From the NCBI RefSeq assembly GCF_000786655.1, contig NZ_JROM01000048.1:1-64000 (forward strand): a stretch of 64,000 bases of DNA, written 5' to 3'. The DNA comes from Kocuria marina (GTDB lineage Bacteria > Actinomycetota > Actinomycetes > Actinomycetales > Micrococcaceae). A program made the translations under genes and the position numbers. The notes below the pieces were generated by a model. That model made no database searches and had not been told where the DNA came from. It was given only the letters and a program-made list of their open reading frames with translations. This document shows, piece after piece, positions 43,355-52,977 of the stretch; position 1 is the first letter of the stretch; every line of letters starts with the position of its first letter.

Positions 43355-46291
43355 TTACGTGGTCGCCGTGCGGCCCGCGCCGGCAGTCTTCCGGGTGGTG
43401 GTCTTCCTGGTGGTCCCGCCCTTGGCGGCGCCGGTCTCGGTGGCACCGGTCTTGGCAGTACCGCGTTTCGCGGTACTGCTCTTGGCGGTGCCGCTCTTGG
43501 CCGCACCTCCCTTGGCCGTGCTGCGCGAGCGCGACGTCGACTTGGCCGGCGCGGGCCCCTTGGCCCGTTTCTCGGCGAGCAGCTGGGACGCGCGGGCAGC
43601 GGTGATCTGCTCGATCGCCTCGGCACGCGGGACCGTCACGTTGGTCTCCCCGTCCGTGATGTACGCACCGAAGCGGCCGTCCTTGATGACCATGCGCTTC
43701 TCGGTCAGGGGGTCCGCACCAAGATCCGCGAGTGGGGGCTTGGCCGCCTGGCGACCGCGCTGCTTGGGCTGGGCGTAGATGGCCTTGGCCTCGTCCAGGG
43801 TGATCGTGAAGATCTGGTCCTCGGAACCGATCGAGCGGGAGTCCGAGCCCTTCTTGAGGTACGGCCCGTAGCGCCCGTTCTGCACCGTGATGGTCTCACC
43901 GTCGGTGTCCTCCCCCAATACCCGGGGAAGGGACAGCAGCTTGAGTGCGTCGTCCAGGGTGATGTCCTGCAGGTTCATGGACGAGAACAGGGACGCCGTG
44001 TTGGGCTTGGGCCGCTCGACCTTTTTGGGCTTGGGCTTGCCGTTCTTGTAGTACTCGGTGGGGATCGCGTCCAGTTCCTCCTGCGTGGGCTCCGGGATCA
44101 CCTCCGTGACGTAGGGACCGTAGCGCCCGTCCTTGGCCACGATCATCCGGCCGGTGTCCGGGTTCACGCCCAGCTCACGGCCGTCCGCCTTGCCGATCTC
44201 CATGAGTTCCCGCGCCTTCTCGGGCGTGAGCTCATCCGGGGCGAGGTCCAGCGGGACGTTGGCGCGCACCGGGTCGGTGAGTTCCCCGGTCTCCGGGTCC
44301 ACCGTGCCACCGGTCTCGAGGTACGGGCCGAACTTGCCCACGCGCAGCGTGATCTCGTCCGTGACGGGGATCGAGTTCACGGCGCGGGCGTCGATCTCCC
44401 CGAGGTCGTCCACGAGCGGCTTGAGTCCTGGTTCGGAGGAGGTGTCACCGAAGTAGAACCCCTCGAGCCACTTGACCCGCTCGGCCTCGCCACGGGCGAT
44501 CCGGTCCAGGTCCTCCTCGAGCTCGGCCGTGAAGTCGTAGTCCACGTAGTCGGAGAAATGCTCCTCCAACAACCGCACCACGGAGAACGCGAGCCAGGAC
44601 GGGATCAACGCCGAGCCGCGCACCTGCACGTACCCGCGGTCCATGATCGTGGAGATCGTCGCGGCGTACGTGGAGGGCCGCCCGATCCCCAGTTCATCCA
44701 GGGTCTTGACCAGGGAGGCCTCGGTGTAGCGGGCGGGGGGCGTGGTGGTGTGCCCGTCCGCGGTGACCTCGGAGGCGTCCAGGGCGTCGCCCTCGGCCAT
44801 CATGGGCAGGCGCTTGTCCTCGGACTTCTCCGACTGCTTCGAGCTCTCCTGGGCGAGGTCCGGGTTCACGTCCCGGCCCTCCTCGTACGCGGCCAGGAAC
44901 CCCCGGAAGGTGATGACGGTCCCGGAAGCCGAGAACTCGGCGTCGGCCCCGGAATGCTCCCCGGCGGCGGACGTGGCCGTGGCGCCCAGGCGGACGGTCG
45001 CGGTGCTGCCCTTGGCGTCCTCCATCTGGGAGGCCACGGTGCGCTTCCAGATCAGCTCGTAGAGCTTGAACTCGTCCACGGACAGCTGCGAGCGCACCTG
45101 CGACGGGGTGCGGAAGGTGTCCCCCGCGGGGCGCACGGCCTCGTGGGCCTCCTGCGCGTTCTTGGACTTGGACGCGTACACGCGCTTGGAGGCAGGGACG
45201 AACTCCGCGCCGTAGAGCTCCTTGGCCTGCGAGCGCGCGGCGTTGACCGCCTGATCGGACAGCGCGACCGAGTCGGTACGCATGTACGTGATGTAGCCGT
45301 TCTCGTACAACCGCTGCGCGACCCGCATGGTGGTGCGGGAGGTGAAACGCAGCTTGCGAGCGGCCTCCTGCTGCAGCGTGGAGGTGGTGAACGGTGCGGC
45401 GGGACGGCGCGTGTAGGGCTTGGTCTCGAGCGAACGGACCGAGAACTCGGCGTCCTGCAATCCGGCCGCGAGCGCCGTCGCAATGCCCTCATCCAACGCG
45501 GCGGGGGCGTTCTGCCCGGAGGCCTTGAGCTCCCCGCGGTCCGTGAAGTCCTTACCGGTGGCCACGCGGCGACCGTTCAGGGAACTCAACCGCGCGGTGA
45601 AGGCCCGCCCGGCGTCCTGGCCCTCGGGCCGGGAGAAGGTCCCCGTGAGGTCCCAGTAGTCGGCGGGCACGAACGCGATCCGCTCACGCTCGCGCTGGAC
45701 CACCAAACGGGTGGCCACGGACTGCACGCGCCCGGCGGAGAGCCCCGAGGAGACCTTGCGCCACAGCACCGGGGAGATCTCGTAACCGTAGAGCCGGTCC
45801 AGGATGCGGCGGGTCTCCTGGGCGTCCACGAGGTCCTGGTCGATCTCCCGCAACTGCGCGAAACCACGCTCGATGGCCTCCCGGGTGATCTCTGGGAACG
45901 TCAAGCGGTACACGGGGACCTTGGGCTTGAGCACCTGCAACAGGTGCCACGCGATCGCCTCACCCTCGCGATCACCATCCGTGGCCAGGTACAGGGCGTC
46001 CGCGTCCTTGAGCTTGCGCTTGAGCTCCGTGACCTTCTTCTTCTTGTCCGGGTTGACCACATAGTACGGGTCGAACTCGTGCTCCACGTCCACCGCGAAC
46101 TTGCCGTACGGGCCCTTCTTCATGTCCGTGGGCAGCTCGGAGGGCTGCGGCAGGTCACGGATGTGGCCCATGGAGGACTCCACTTCATAGGCGTCCCCCA
46201 GGTACCCCGCGATCGTCTTCACCTTGGACGGTGACTCCACGATCAGCAGGCTCTTGCCCGTACCGGCGTTCTTGGTGGCCTTGGATGCCAA
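43355..46291 (-). CDS. topA: DNA topoisomerase I
   Basis: The 978-residue type IA topoisomerase begins with the Toprim domain (LLIVESPSKVKTIAGYLG, and LATDGDREGEAIAWHLL holding the DxD-type metal site). The active-site tyrosine is in ENGYITYMRTDSVALS near residue 335. The C-terminal half consists of repeated topoisomerase C-terminal units (PDTGRMIVAKDGRYGPYVTE and relatives) and lacks zinc-finger cysteines, as in other actinobacterial TopA. The last 65 residues are a Lys/Thr/Ala-rich tail of repeated AKSGTAKSSTAKRGTAKTG-like units, probably binding DNA. It relaxes negative supercoils and is essential. The ATG is at 46291. Confidence 0.96.
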   Translation of the reverse strand: MASKATKNAGTGKSLLIVESPSKVKTIAGYLGDAYEVESSMGHIRDLPQPSELPTDMKKGPYGKFAVDVEHEFDPYYVVNPDKKKKVTELKRKLKDADALYLATDGDREGEAIAWHLLQVLKPKVPVYRLTFPEITREAIERGFAQLREIDQDLVDAQETRRILDRLYGYEISPVLWRKVSSGLSAGRVQSVATRLVVQRERERIAFVPADYWDLTGTFSRPEGQDAGRAFTARLSSLNGRRVATGKDFTDRGELKASGQNAPAALDEGIATALAAGLQDAEFSVRSLETKPYTRRPAAPFTTSTLQQEAARKLRFTSRTTMRVAQRLYENGYITYMRTDSVALSDQAVNAARSQAKELYGAEFVPASKRVYASKSKNAQEAHEAVRPAGDTFRTPSQVRSQLSVDEFKLYELIWKRTVASQMEDAKGSTATVRLGATATSAAGEHSGADAEFSASGTVITFRGFLAAYEEGRDVNPDLAQESSKQSEKSEDKRLPMMAEGDALDASEVTADGHTTTPPARYTEASLVKTLDELGIGRPSTYAATISTIMDRGYVQVRGSALIPSWLAFSVVRLLEEHFSDYVDYDFTAELEEDLDRIARGEAERVKWLEGFYFGDTSSEPGLKPLVDDLGEIDARAVNSIPVTDEITLRVGKFGPYLETGGTVDPETGELTDPVRANVPLDLAPDELTPEKARELMEIGKADGRELGVNPDTGRMIVAKDGRYGPYVTEVIPEPTQEELDAIPTEYYKNGKPKPKKVERPKPNTASLFSSMNLQDITLDDALKLLSLPRVLGEDTDGETITVQNGRYGPYLKKGSDSRSIGSEDQIFTITLDEAKAIYAQPKQRGRQAAKPPLADLGADPLTEKRMVIKDGRFGAYITDGETNVTVPRAEAIEQITAARASQLLAEKRAKGPAPAKSTSRSRSTAKGGAAKSGTAKSSTAKRGTAKTGATETGAAKGGTTRKTTTRKTAGAGRTATT

Positions 46292-46449
46292 AGGTGCTCC
46301 TCGTCATGACCCGTGGTTGCGGGGCGGGTCTGTGTTCAATGGTGGCCGTTCATGCTGATCGGCCGGTGGGCGTGGGCGACGGTGCTCGGTCCCTCCGCGC
46401 GCCGCGTTCACTCCGTGCCCGGGACGTCAGCGTACGACACGCTGGATCA

Positions 46450-46875
46450 CTACAGGTCGTGATCCGGTTGCTCACCCATGGTGAATTCGCGTCCGGTGGC
46501 GTCGTCCGGCTCCAGGACCACGTAGTGGAACTTGTAGTTCGGCGCCCACGGGGTCAGCGGCAACTGTTCCGCCGCCTCCACCTCCGCCCGGGTCTCCAAC
46601 CGGCGCGCACGGCCATGGACCACCGCGGATTCCACGTGGGTGCCCTCGACCTTGTCCACCTCGAACGCCACGTGGTTGTTCACCACGAGGCTGGCCAACT
46701 TGGTCCCCTGCGACGTGCGGAAATAGATCTTGCGCTGGTTGACCACGTGGTTGACCGGGAAGATGTCCACGAGTCCCGCGCCCTGGACGGCCAGACGGCC
46801 GTACGGCATCTCGTCCAGCAGCTCCCAGACCCGCTGGGAATCCATGACCCGGAAGGGATTCAGGTTCTCGCTCAT
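46450..46875 (-). CDS. Pyridoxamine 5'-phosphate oxidase-fold protein (copy 1)
   Basis: The 141-residue split-barrel flavin-type protein has VWELLDEMPYGRLAVQ, DIFPVNHVVNQRKIYFRTSQGTK and NHVAFEVDKVEG. It is a paralogue of the gene at 48782, sharing WELL, RLA, the DI-P-N core, FR, GTK, the N-HV-E-D segment and the S-VV-G-A segment. Members bind FMN, F420 or haem and reduce small molecules; the cofactor is not determined here. ATG 46875 is preferred; the upstream ATG adds a poor N-terminus. Confidence 0.82.
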   Translation of the reverse strand: MSENLNPFRVMDSQRVWELLDEMPYGRLAVQGAGLVDIFPVNHVVNQRKIYFRTSQGTKLASLVVNNHVAFEVDKVEGTHVESAVVHGRARRLETRAEVEAAEQLPLTPWAPNYKFHYVVLEPDDATGREFTMGEQPDHDL

Positions 46876-46885
46876 GGGTTCAGTC

Positions 46886-48778
46886 TTACACCTCCACCAG
46901 GAAGCCATGTGTGATCAGGCGTTTGATTTCACGCAGCAGCTGCGGTGCCGGGCCGTCCTGCCACTCCAACAACGACCCGAGCGCAGTGAGGATCTGCCCC
47001 GCGCTGAGCTCGCCGTCGCACACGCCCGCGAAGCCCGCCGCCTCGCTCGAGAGGATCACGCTCCGGCGCAGGCCCGCGCCCTGCCGCAACAGGATCAGGG
47101 CGGGGTCCGGCGCCCCTGGTGTGCCGTGGCGTTCCTCGGTCACGTCCTGCGCCACGGTGTAGTGCCGCGCGAGCCACGCGGGAACGGTGTCCGACGTCGC
47201 GCCCGGGTCGTGTGCATCGCGGGCCTCGTCACTGGCCTCGTCACTGGCCATGCTCAGTACGCGGTCCCACTCCGCGGCGAGCGCCGGGGCGATGGGTTGC
47301 TGGATGGCGTGCGGGATGGTCTCGAAGATCCGCGGTGCGGTGTCCTGCGCGTCCGACTCCTGCGGGCGGTACAACCACACCATGCCGAAGCCCACCGCGG
47401 CCACGTCCCGGGAGTCGAAGTCGTCCAAGTACGCGGCGTAGGCGCGCTCGTAGTCGGCGACGTCGCGCTGCTGGGACGCGTCCCGCAGCCAGGTCTCGGC
47501 GTACTCGCACGGATCCTGCAGCTCACGCTGGACGATCCACACGCCGGTTCCCTGTGGCACCCATGACGAGGGTCCGCGGGACCACGTGGCCGAGGGCTCC
47601 TCGTGCGGATCGCGCGGGATCTCCCAGTTCGCGAGCAGGTGCGCGGTGGCCCCGGGGTTCAACACGGAGGGCAGCGCGCCCAGCAATTCCCGCACGAGCC
47701 GGTCCCCCGGCAGACCGCCGTCCCGGTAGGTGAACCGGTCCTCGGCGTGCTCCTGCGGGCTGCGCGGCGTGATCACGAACGGGGGATTGGAGACGACCAT
47801 GTCGAACCGACGTCCCACCACGGGCTCCAGCAGACTCCCCCGTTCCAGGCTCACCCGGGCGGAAAGGTCCCACGGGTCCACGTCCAGAGCCTCGGCGTTG
47901 AGGATCAGGTTGAACCGTGCGGTCGCCAGGGCACGGTCGGAGATGTCCGTGGCGGTGACGTGGCGCGCGTGCGCCAACAGATGGAAGGTCTGGATCCCGC
48001 ACCCGGTACCCAGGTCCAGGGCGGTGTCCACGGGCCGACGCGGTGTGGACTGCACGAGGGTCAGCGAGGCACCCCCGATGCCCAGCACATGGTCATGGCG
48101 CAGCACGCCGGGTCGCTGGAACGCACCCAGGTCGCTCGCGACGTACAGCTCGGCCGACGAATCCGTGGCGTAGGGGCGCAGATCCACCGCGGAACGCAGT
48201 TCGGTGGAAGTGCCGGCCTCCACCAGGCCCAGCCGTTCCAGGCCACGCGCGCCAACCGAGGGCAGGGCGGCGTCGAGCGCTGCGGCTGACACGGGGTCCC
48301 CGAGCAGGAAGAACGCCGCGAGGGTGATGAGCGCGGCGTCGTTGTGGCCCGCAGGATCGTGCGACACCTCTGTGTGGCAAGGCTCGGATTCGTGCGCATC
48401 ACCGGCACGGCCCGACGCGGAACCGAGTTCTCGCGACCGCCGCTGCAGGGCCCGACGTGCCGGGACCGCCTGGTCCCGCGACCACGCGGACATGGCCTGT
48501 TCCCCCACGAGGTCCGTGACCCCGTCCACCGTGAACGCCGCCGCCACGAGGTCGGCGTGCAGGTGGGCGATCAGCGCCGGGTCATCGGAGCGCGGGGCGT
48601 CCGGGATCGTGCTGAACGCGGGCGCAGTGTCGGGCGAACCCGCGTGGTGAGCGGTCGCGGCGTCGTGCCGAGCGCTGCCGTGCCGAGCGCCGTCGTGCGA
48701 ATTGATGTCGCGCGGAGCCGCGTCGTGGCCCGTCGTGGGAGTGGTGGCACGGGCGTCGTCGGGGCGGGAAGAGCGCAC
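46886..48778 (-). CDS. Class I SAM-dependent methyltransferase (HemK-like)
   Basis: The 630-residue protein has the SAM motif ALDLGTGCGIQTFHLLAHA near residue 255 and the NPPF catalytic motif VVSNPPFVITPR, which marks N-methyltransferases acting on planar nitrogen such as Gln, Asn or adenine. An N-terminal helical domain of about 190 residues and a C-terminal domain of about 180 residues surround it, as in a conserved actinobacterial family of unknown target. The first 50 residues are His/Asp/Ala-rich low-complexity sequence from GTG 48778, so the true start may be later. It lies between two paralogous flavin-fold genes. Confidence 0.82.
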   Translation of the reverse strand: MRSSRPDDARATTPTTGHDAAPRDINSHDGARHGSARHDAATAHHAGSPDTAPAFSTIPDAPRSDDPALIAHLHADLVAAAFTVDGVTDLVGEQAMSAWSRDQAVPARRALQRRSRELGSASGRAGDAHESEPCHTEVSHDPAGHNDAALITLAAFFLLGDPVSAAALDAALPSVGARGLERLGLVEAGTSTELRSAVDLRPYATDSSAELYVASDLGAFQRPGVLRHDHVLGIGGASLTLVQSTPRRPVDTALDLGTGCGIQTFHLLAHARHVTATDISDRALATARFNLILNAEALDVDPWDLSARVSLERGSLLEPVVGRRFDMVVSNPPFVITPRSPQEHAEDRFTYRDGGLPGDRLVRELLGALPSVLNPGATAHLLANWEIPRDPHEEPSATWSRGPSSWVPQGTGVWIVQRELQDPCEYAETWLRDASQQRDVADYERAYAAYLDDFDSRDVAAVGFGMVWLYRPQESDAQDTAPRIFETIPHAIQQPIAPALAAEWDRVLSMASDEASDEARDAHDPGATSDTVPAWLARHYTVAQDVTEERHGTPGAPDPALILLRQGAGLRRSVILSSEAAGFAGVCDGELSAGQILTALGSLLEWQDGPAPQLLREIKRLITHGFLVEV

Positions 48779-48781
48779 CCG

Positions 48782-49240
48782 TCAGTGACCCAACCGGAAC
48801 GCGCGACCCGTGATGCGCGTGGGCGTGATCTCCACGAACTCGATCTTCTCCGTCTCCAGCCACGGACGCAGACCCAGTTCCTCCACGTACGCGATCCGGT
48901 CCGTGTCCGTGATCATCTCGGCGGTGCCGCGCACCACCACGGAGTGCGCCTGCGAGCCGGCTGCGCGATCGATCTCGACCGTGACGTGCGGGTTCAGCTG
49001 CAGGTGCAGGACCTTGGTGCCCTTGGCGGAGCGGAAGAAGATCTTCTCGCCGTCGGTCACGATGTTCAGCGGGGTGATGTCGATTTCATCGCCGTCGCGC
49101 GTGGCGAGCCGTGCAAAACGTGCCTGCTTGAGCAGCTCCCAGCTCTCCTGCTCGCTCAGCTCGGTGATGGGCGGGACCTGGGACGCGTCGTCGTGCTCGT
49201 GGGCGATGTTCATGGGGTGCGAGTGCTCAGCGTTGCTCAT
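48782..49240 (-). CDS. Pyridoxamine 5'-phosphate oxidase-fold protein (copy 2)
   Basis: This 152-residue paralogue of the gene at 46450 has SWELLKQARFARLATR, DEIDITPLNIVTDGEKIFFR, AKGTKVLHLQLNPHVTVEID and SVVVRGTAEMI. The N-terminus is His/Asp-rich. It ends only 3 bp from the methyltransferase start, so both are probably cotranscribed. ATG 49240 is preferred. The cofactor and substrate are unknown. Confidence 0.82.
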   Translation of the reverse strand: MSNAEHSHPMNIAHEHDDASQVPPITELSEQESWELLKQARFARLATRDGDEIDITPLNIVTDGEKIFFRSAKGTKVLHLQLNPHVTVEIDRAAGSQAHSVVVRGTAEMITDTDRIAYVEELGLRPWLETEKIEFVEITPTRITGRAFRLGH

Positions 49241-49504
49241 ACCCCCATGATTCCACGCGGGTGCTGGGCGTGGGCGAGGTGTTGGCAGCCCCGTGCCGGG
49301 ATGGGGCCGACGGCGCGCCCCGGTACGCATGTGAACCCGGGACGCAGTCCCGCGCAGCGGGTCGAGACCGGAGGGTGGCGCCCGCGTGTCAGGATGGGAG
49401 GGGGACGCAGCCTTCACGCGACGTGGCCGACGGCGCGTGGTGGGATTGCGCGCGGTGGTGCCTCAGCGACGTCGTCCCCGCGCCGCGTGGGCCACAATGT
49501 CCGG

Positions 49505-51835
49505 GTGACGACTTCGCAGGACATGGTGGACCTGCTCGGCCGCGGACCCCGCCCCGAGCAGGTGCGTCACGTGCGCGAGATCCCCGAACGGGAACCCACG
49601 CACGCGCCCTGGCCCGAGTGGCTGCACCCGGACGTGGTCAGCGCATATGAACGTCTCGGCATCCACGAGCCCTACGCGCACCAGGTGGCCGCGATGACCG
49701 CGCCGCGGCACGCCATCGTGGCTACGGGCACCGCCTCGGGGAAATCCCTGGTCTACCAGTCCCTCGTGCTCGACGCCGTCCACCGGGGCAAACTTGCCGT
49801 GGCCGAACGACCCGGCCTGTTGCACCACCCCGACGAGGCCACCGCGCTGTACATCGCACCCACCAAGGCGCTGGCCGCGGACCAGCTCACGTCCTTGCGC
49901 GCCCTCGGTTTCGCCGACGTGCGCGCGGCGACCTACGACGGGGACACCGATCCCGGCGAGCGCCGCTGGATCCGGGAGCACGCGGACGTGATCCTGTGCA
50001 ACCCGGACATGCTCCACCACGGGATCCTGCCGCATCACACGGGATGGTCGCGGTTCTTCCGGCGGCTGCGTTTCGTGATCGTGGACGAGGCACATTCCTA
50101 TCGCGGTGTGTTCGGCTCCCACGTGGCCGTCCTGTTGCGCCGACTCACCCGGGTGGCCGCGCACTACGGGTCCTCCCCCGTGTTCGTGGGGGCGTCCGCG
50201 ACGAGCGCGTCCCCGCAGCAGTCGTTCGCCAAGCTCATCGGCGCTCCCGAACAGGACGTGACCGCGGTGACCCACGACACTTCGCCCCACGGTTCCCGCA
50301 CCGTGGTGCTGTGGGAGCCGGAACAGTCCCCCGGCGGTTCGGACAACGGCGCCCCCCGTCGCCGCACGGTCACCGCGGAGGCCTCCGACATGCTCACCGA
50401 CCTCGTCCTGCGCCAGATCCGCACGATCGCGTTCATCCGCTCCCGCCGCGGCGCGGAGACCATCGCCCAGGCCGCCCACCGCCAGCTCGAGGAAGTGGAC
50501 CCCGCGCTCGGTCATCGCGTGGCCGCCTACCGTTCCGGGTTCCTGCCGGAAGAGCGGCGCGAACTCGAACAGCAGTTGCGGGACGGTCGCTTGCTGGGGG
50601 TCGCGAGCACGTCCGCGCTCGAGCTCGGGATCGACATCGCGGGTCTCGACGCCGTTCTGGTCGCCGGATGGCCCGGGACCCGGGCGTCCTTCCTGCAGCA
50701 GATCGGCCGGGCCGGGCGTGCGGGTCAGCATGCGCTGGCCGCATTGATCGCGGGGGACGACCCCCTGGACGGCTACCTCGTGAACCACCCCGAGGCGATC
50801 TTCGACGTCCCCGTGGAGGCCACGGTGTTCGAGGCCTCGAATCCCTACGTGCTCGCCCCACACCTGTGCGCCGCGGCCGCGGAACTGCCCCTGCGCCCCG
50901 ACGAACTGGAGCTGTTCGGACCCACCGCGCGCAGCGTCGTCGACTCCCTCACGAACGCGGGACACCTGCGCCGCCGCCCGAGCGGATGGTTCTGGACCCG
51001 CTCGGAGCAGCCCGCCAACATGGTCTCGATCCGTTCCGGGGACGGCGGGCCCGTGCAGATCATCGACTCGGACACGGGTTCGGTGCTCGGCACCATGGGA
51101 GCTCCCCAATCGCATTACCAAGCGCACCCGGGGGCAGTGTACGTGCACCAGGGCCGGACCTATCTGGTGGAGGAGCTGGACGAGGAACTGCACGTAGCGG
51201 CGGTGCGCCGGGCGTTCCCGGACTTCTACACGGTCGCCCGCGACATCACCGAGGTCCGCGTGCGGGAGGTGCGCGACTCGATGCAGTGGGGACCCGTGAG
51301 TATCCACCGCGGAGCCGTGGACGTGACCACACAGGTGGTCAGCTACCAACGCAAACTGGTGGCGTCCAACGAGGTAGCGGGCGAGGAACCCCTGGATCTG
51401 CCACCCCGTCAGTTGTCCACGACGGCCACGTGGTTCACGGTGTCCGGTCCGCAGCTGGCCGCGATGGGGATCGAGGAACCGGACATCCCCGGTTCCCTGC
51501 ACGCCGCCGAACACGCCATGATCGGGCTCTTGCCACTGTTGGCCTCGTGCGATCGCTGGGACGTGGGCGGACTCTCGACCGCCCTGCACGTGGACACCGA
51601 GCTGCCCACGATCTTCGTGCACGACGGCCACGCCGGCGGTGCGGGATTCTCCGAGCGCGGGTACGACATGTTCCGCCACTGGATCGCGGCCACCCGGGAC
51701 GCGATCGCGCAGTGCGAATGCGAGTCCGGCTGCCCCTCGTGCGTGCAGTCCCCCAAGTGCGGCAACCGCAACAACCCGCTCGACAAGGCCGGAGCGCTCA
51801 AGCTGCTCAACGGGGTGCTGTCGTTCGCGCCGTGA
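49505..51835 (+). CDS. DEAD/DEAH helicase with C-terminal zinc domain (MrfA/Hrq1-like)
   Basis: The 776-residue protein has a Q-motif-like HQVAAM, Walker A ATGTASGKSL near residue 80, the DEAH box FVIVDEAHSYRGVF, SAT motif GASATSASP, and motif VI QQIGRAGRAGQ. The C-terminal DUF1998-type domain holds a Cys cluster (CECESGCPSCVQSPKC). This is the architecture of MrfA/Hrq1 DNA-repair helicases, and it is also the helicase characteristically found beside actinobacterial tad genes, as it is here. GTG 49505 is preferred; an in-frame ATG six codons on is possible. It converges on the tad operon. Confidence 0.88.
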   Translation: MTTSQDMVDLLGRGPRPEQVRHVREIPEREPTHAPWPEWLHPDVVSAYERLGIHEPYAHQVAAMTAPRHAIVATGTASGKSLVYQSLVLDAVHRGKLAVAERPGLLHHPDEATALYIAPTKALAADQLTSLRALGFADVRAATYDGDTDPGERRWIREHADVILCNPDMLHHGILPHHTGWSRFFRRLRFVIVDEAHSYRGVFGSHVAVLLRRLTRVAAHYGSSPVFVGASATSASPQQSFAKLIGAPEQDVTAVTHDTSPHGSRTVVLWEPEQSPGGSDNGAPRRRTVTAEASDMLTDLVLRQIRTIAFIRSRRGAETIAQAAHRQLEEVDPALGHRVAAYRSGFLPEERRELEQQLRDGRLLGVASTSALELGIDIAGLDAVLVAGWPGTRASFLQQIGRAGRAGQHALAALIAGDDPLDGYLVNHPEAIFDVPVEATVFEASNPYVLAPHLCAAAAELPLRPDELELFGPTARSVVDSLTNAGHLRRRPSGWFWTRSEQPANMVSIRSGDGGPVQIIDSDTGSVLGTMGAPQSHYQAHPGAVYVHQGRTYLVEELDEELHVAAVRRAFPDFYTVARDITEVRVREVRDSMQWGPVSIHRGAVDVTTQVVSYQRKLVASNEVAGEEPLDLPPRQLSTTATWFTVSGPQLAAMGIEEPDIPGSLHAAEHAMIGLLPLLASCDRWDVGGLSTALHVDTELPTIFVHDGHAGGAGFSERGYDMFRHWIAATRDAIAQCECESGCPSCVQSPKCGNRNNPLDKAGALKLLNGVLSFAP

Positions 51836-51890
51836 GTCAGTCTTTTCGTTCCGCGGCGGGCGGCAGCTCCGTGGTGGATGACCGCGAACC

Positions 51891-52310
51891 TCACGGCTCT
51901 CCCGGCGGTGGGCCAGCCCGGGAGACGCCTCTCGCCGGGCCCAGGGGCGCGAGGGGTTGCGGTAACTCGATCACCGCGGTGATGTCCACGATCGTGTTCT
52001 CGGGAGCCACCACCGCGCACTCGGACAACTGGGCGCCATTGTCCGCTGCCACCCGCGCGGCCACATCGCACGGGACGCCGGGGCTCAGGCCGCGAGCGAC
52101 GTCGGCCGCGGCCAGTGCCGCGAGATCCGCCGCCTTGGCCGCGCGGTGGGTGAGGATCGCCGCTTGTGCGACGAGCAGGACCACCACCAGGAGGAAGCAC
52201 AGCGTCACGGCCAGGGTCAGCCCGTGTATCGTTCCGGATCCCTCGTCGCGGTGATGTTCCGCGCCCATCGCCCGAGTGCGACGGCGCTCGTGCGGCTTGT
52301 TCGACGTCAT
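51891..52310 (-). CDS. TadE/TadG-like pilus assembly protein
   Basis: The 139-residue protein has a basic N-terminus, then GSGTIHGLTLAVTLCFLLVVVLL as a membrane segment in the place of a pseudopilin domain, and an Ala-rich helix (AAKAADLAALAAADVARG) before a short extracellular part. This matches the secreted Flp pilus-assembly TadE/G-like family in actinobacteria. The ATG at 52310 lies one base after the preceding tadE stop, giving coupled translation. It is the last gene of the operon. Confidence 0.82.
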   Translation of the reverse strand: MTSNKPHERRRTRAMGAEHHRDEGSGTIHGLTLAVTLCFLLVVVLLVAQAAILTHRAAKAADLAALAAADVARGLSPGVPCDVAARVAADNGAQLSECAVVAPENTIVDITAVIELPQPLAPLGPARGVSRAGPPPGEP

Positions 52311-52311
52311 G

Positions 52312-52785
52312 TCACGGCCCCGCATGGTCCGGTGCTCCCGACGCGGCTCCGGGAGCCCCGTCGGCTCCACGCGTGCTGTCCACGGCTGCGCTGCCGCTGG
52401 CATGTAACCGCCAATTGCTCCACTTCCCCAGGATCCCCGGGGCGGGGCCGCTCACCGCGACCGTGACCCGGTCGCCCGCGGCACTGACCTGGACGACGGC
52501 GGAGTCCCCGGCGATGTCCCGCGCCGTGCGTTCCACGACCTCGGAGTTTTCTCCCCGGGCCGCGGCCCGTGCGGAGGCCCGGGCAGCTTCCTCGTAACGC
52601 ACGGTCGTCATCCCGGCGGCCGCGGCCGCGAGCAGAACGGCCAGGAGAAGGACGAGACCGGGCATGATGACCGCCGTCTCCACGGTGACCGCGCCGGTGT
52701 CCGGGTGACCCGGCGGATGTTCCGGCGCATGTTCCGACGGGGCGTTGACGTGGCCGTGCACCGGCTCGGTGCTGGACTTTCTCAT
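52312..52785 (-). CDS. TadE-like pseudopilin
   Basis: The 157-residue protein has an N-terminal hydrophilic part of about 38 residues, the TadE-type transmembrane segment TGAVTVETAVIMPGLVLLLA (Glu at the fifth position after the glycine), and an extracytoplasmic domain. Such pseudopilins are probably cut by a prepilin peptidase and take part in assembly of the Flp/Tad pilus. ATG 52785 is preceded by AGGAGG, an unusually strong ribosome-binding site that fixes the start. It is followed by the TadE/G-like gene with no gap. Confidence 0.86.
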   Translation of the reverse strand: MRKSSTEPVHGHVNAPSEHAPEHPPGHPDTGAVTVETAVIMPGLVLLLAVLLAAAAAGMTTVRYEEAARASARAAARGENSEVVERTARDIAGDSAVVQVSAAGDRVTVAVSGPAPGILGKWSNWRLHASGSAAVDSTRGADGAPGAASGAPDHAGP

Positions 52786-52977
52786 GGGAGTCCTCCTTCT
52801 GCGGATCCTTCGACGGACAGCCACTCGCGCGGTCACCGGTTCGGGCCACGATGCCCGAGTGGCGGCGTCGTGAGGGCTCGACGTGGTTCTGTTCGGTCGG
52901 TGCTGGCACCGTGCCCGGGCCGCGGGGTGGCCGGTCGTACTCGGCTCCCCACGGCCCGGGCCCGGTGGGTGTGCGGT

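Noticed and set aside
44558-46234. A 558-codon open frame opposite topA
   Set aside because: The topA protein is certain, and the opposite frame has shadow composition and no motifs.
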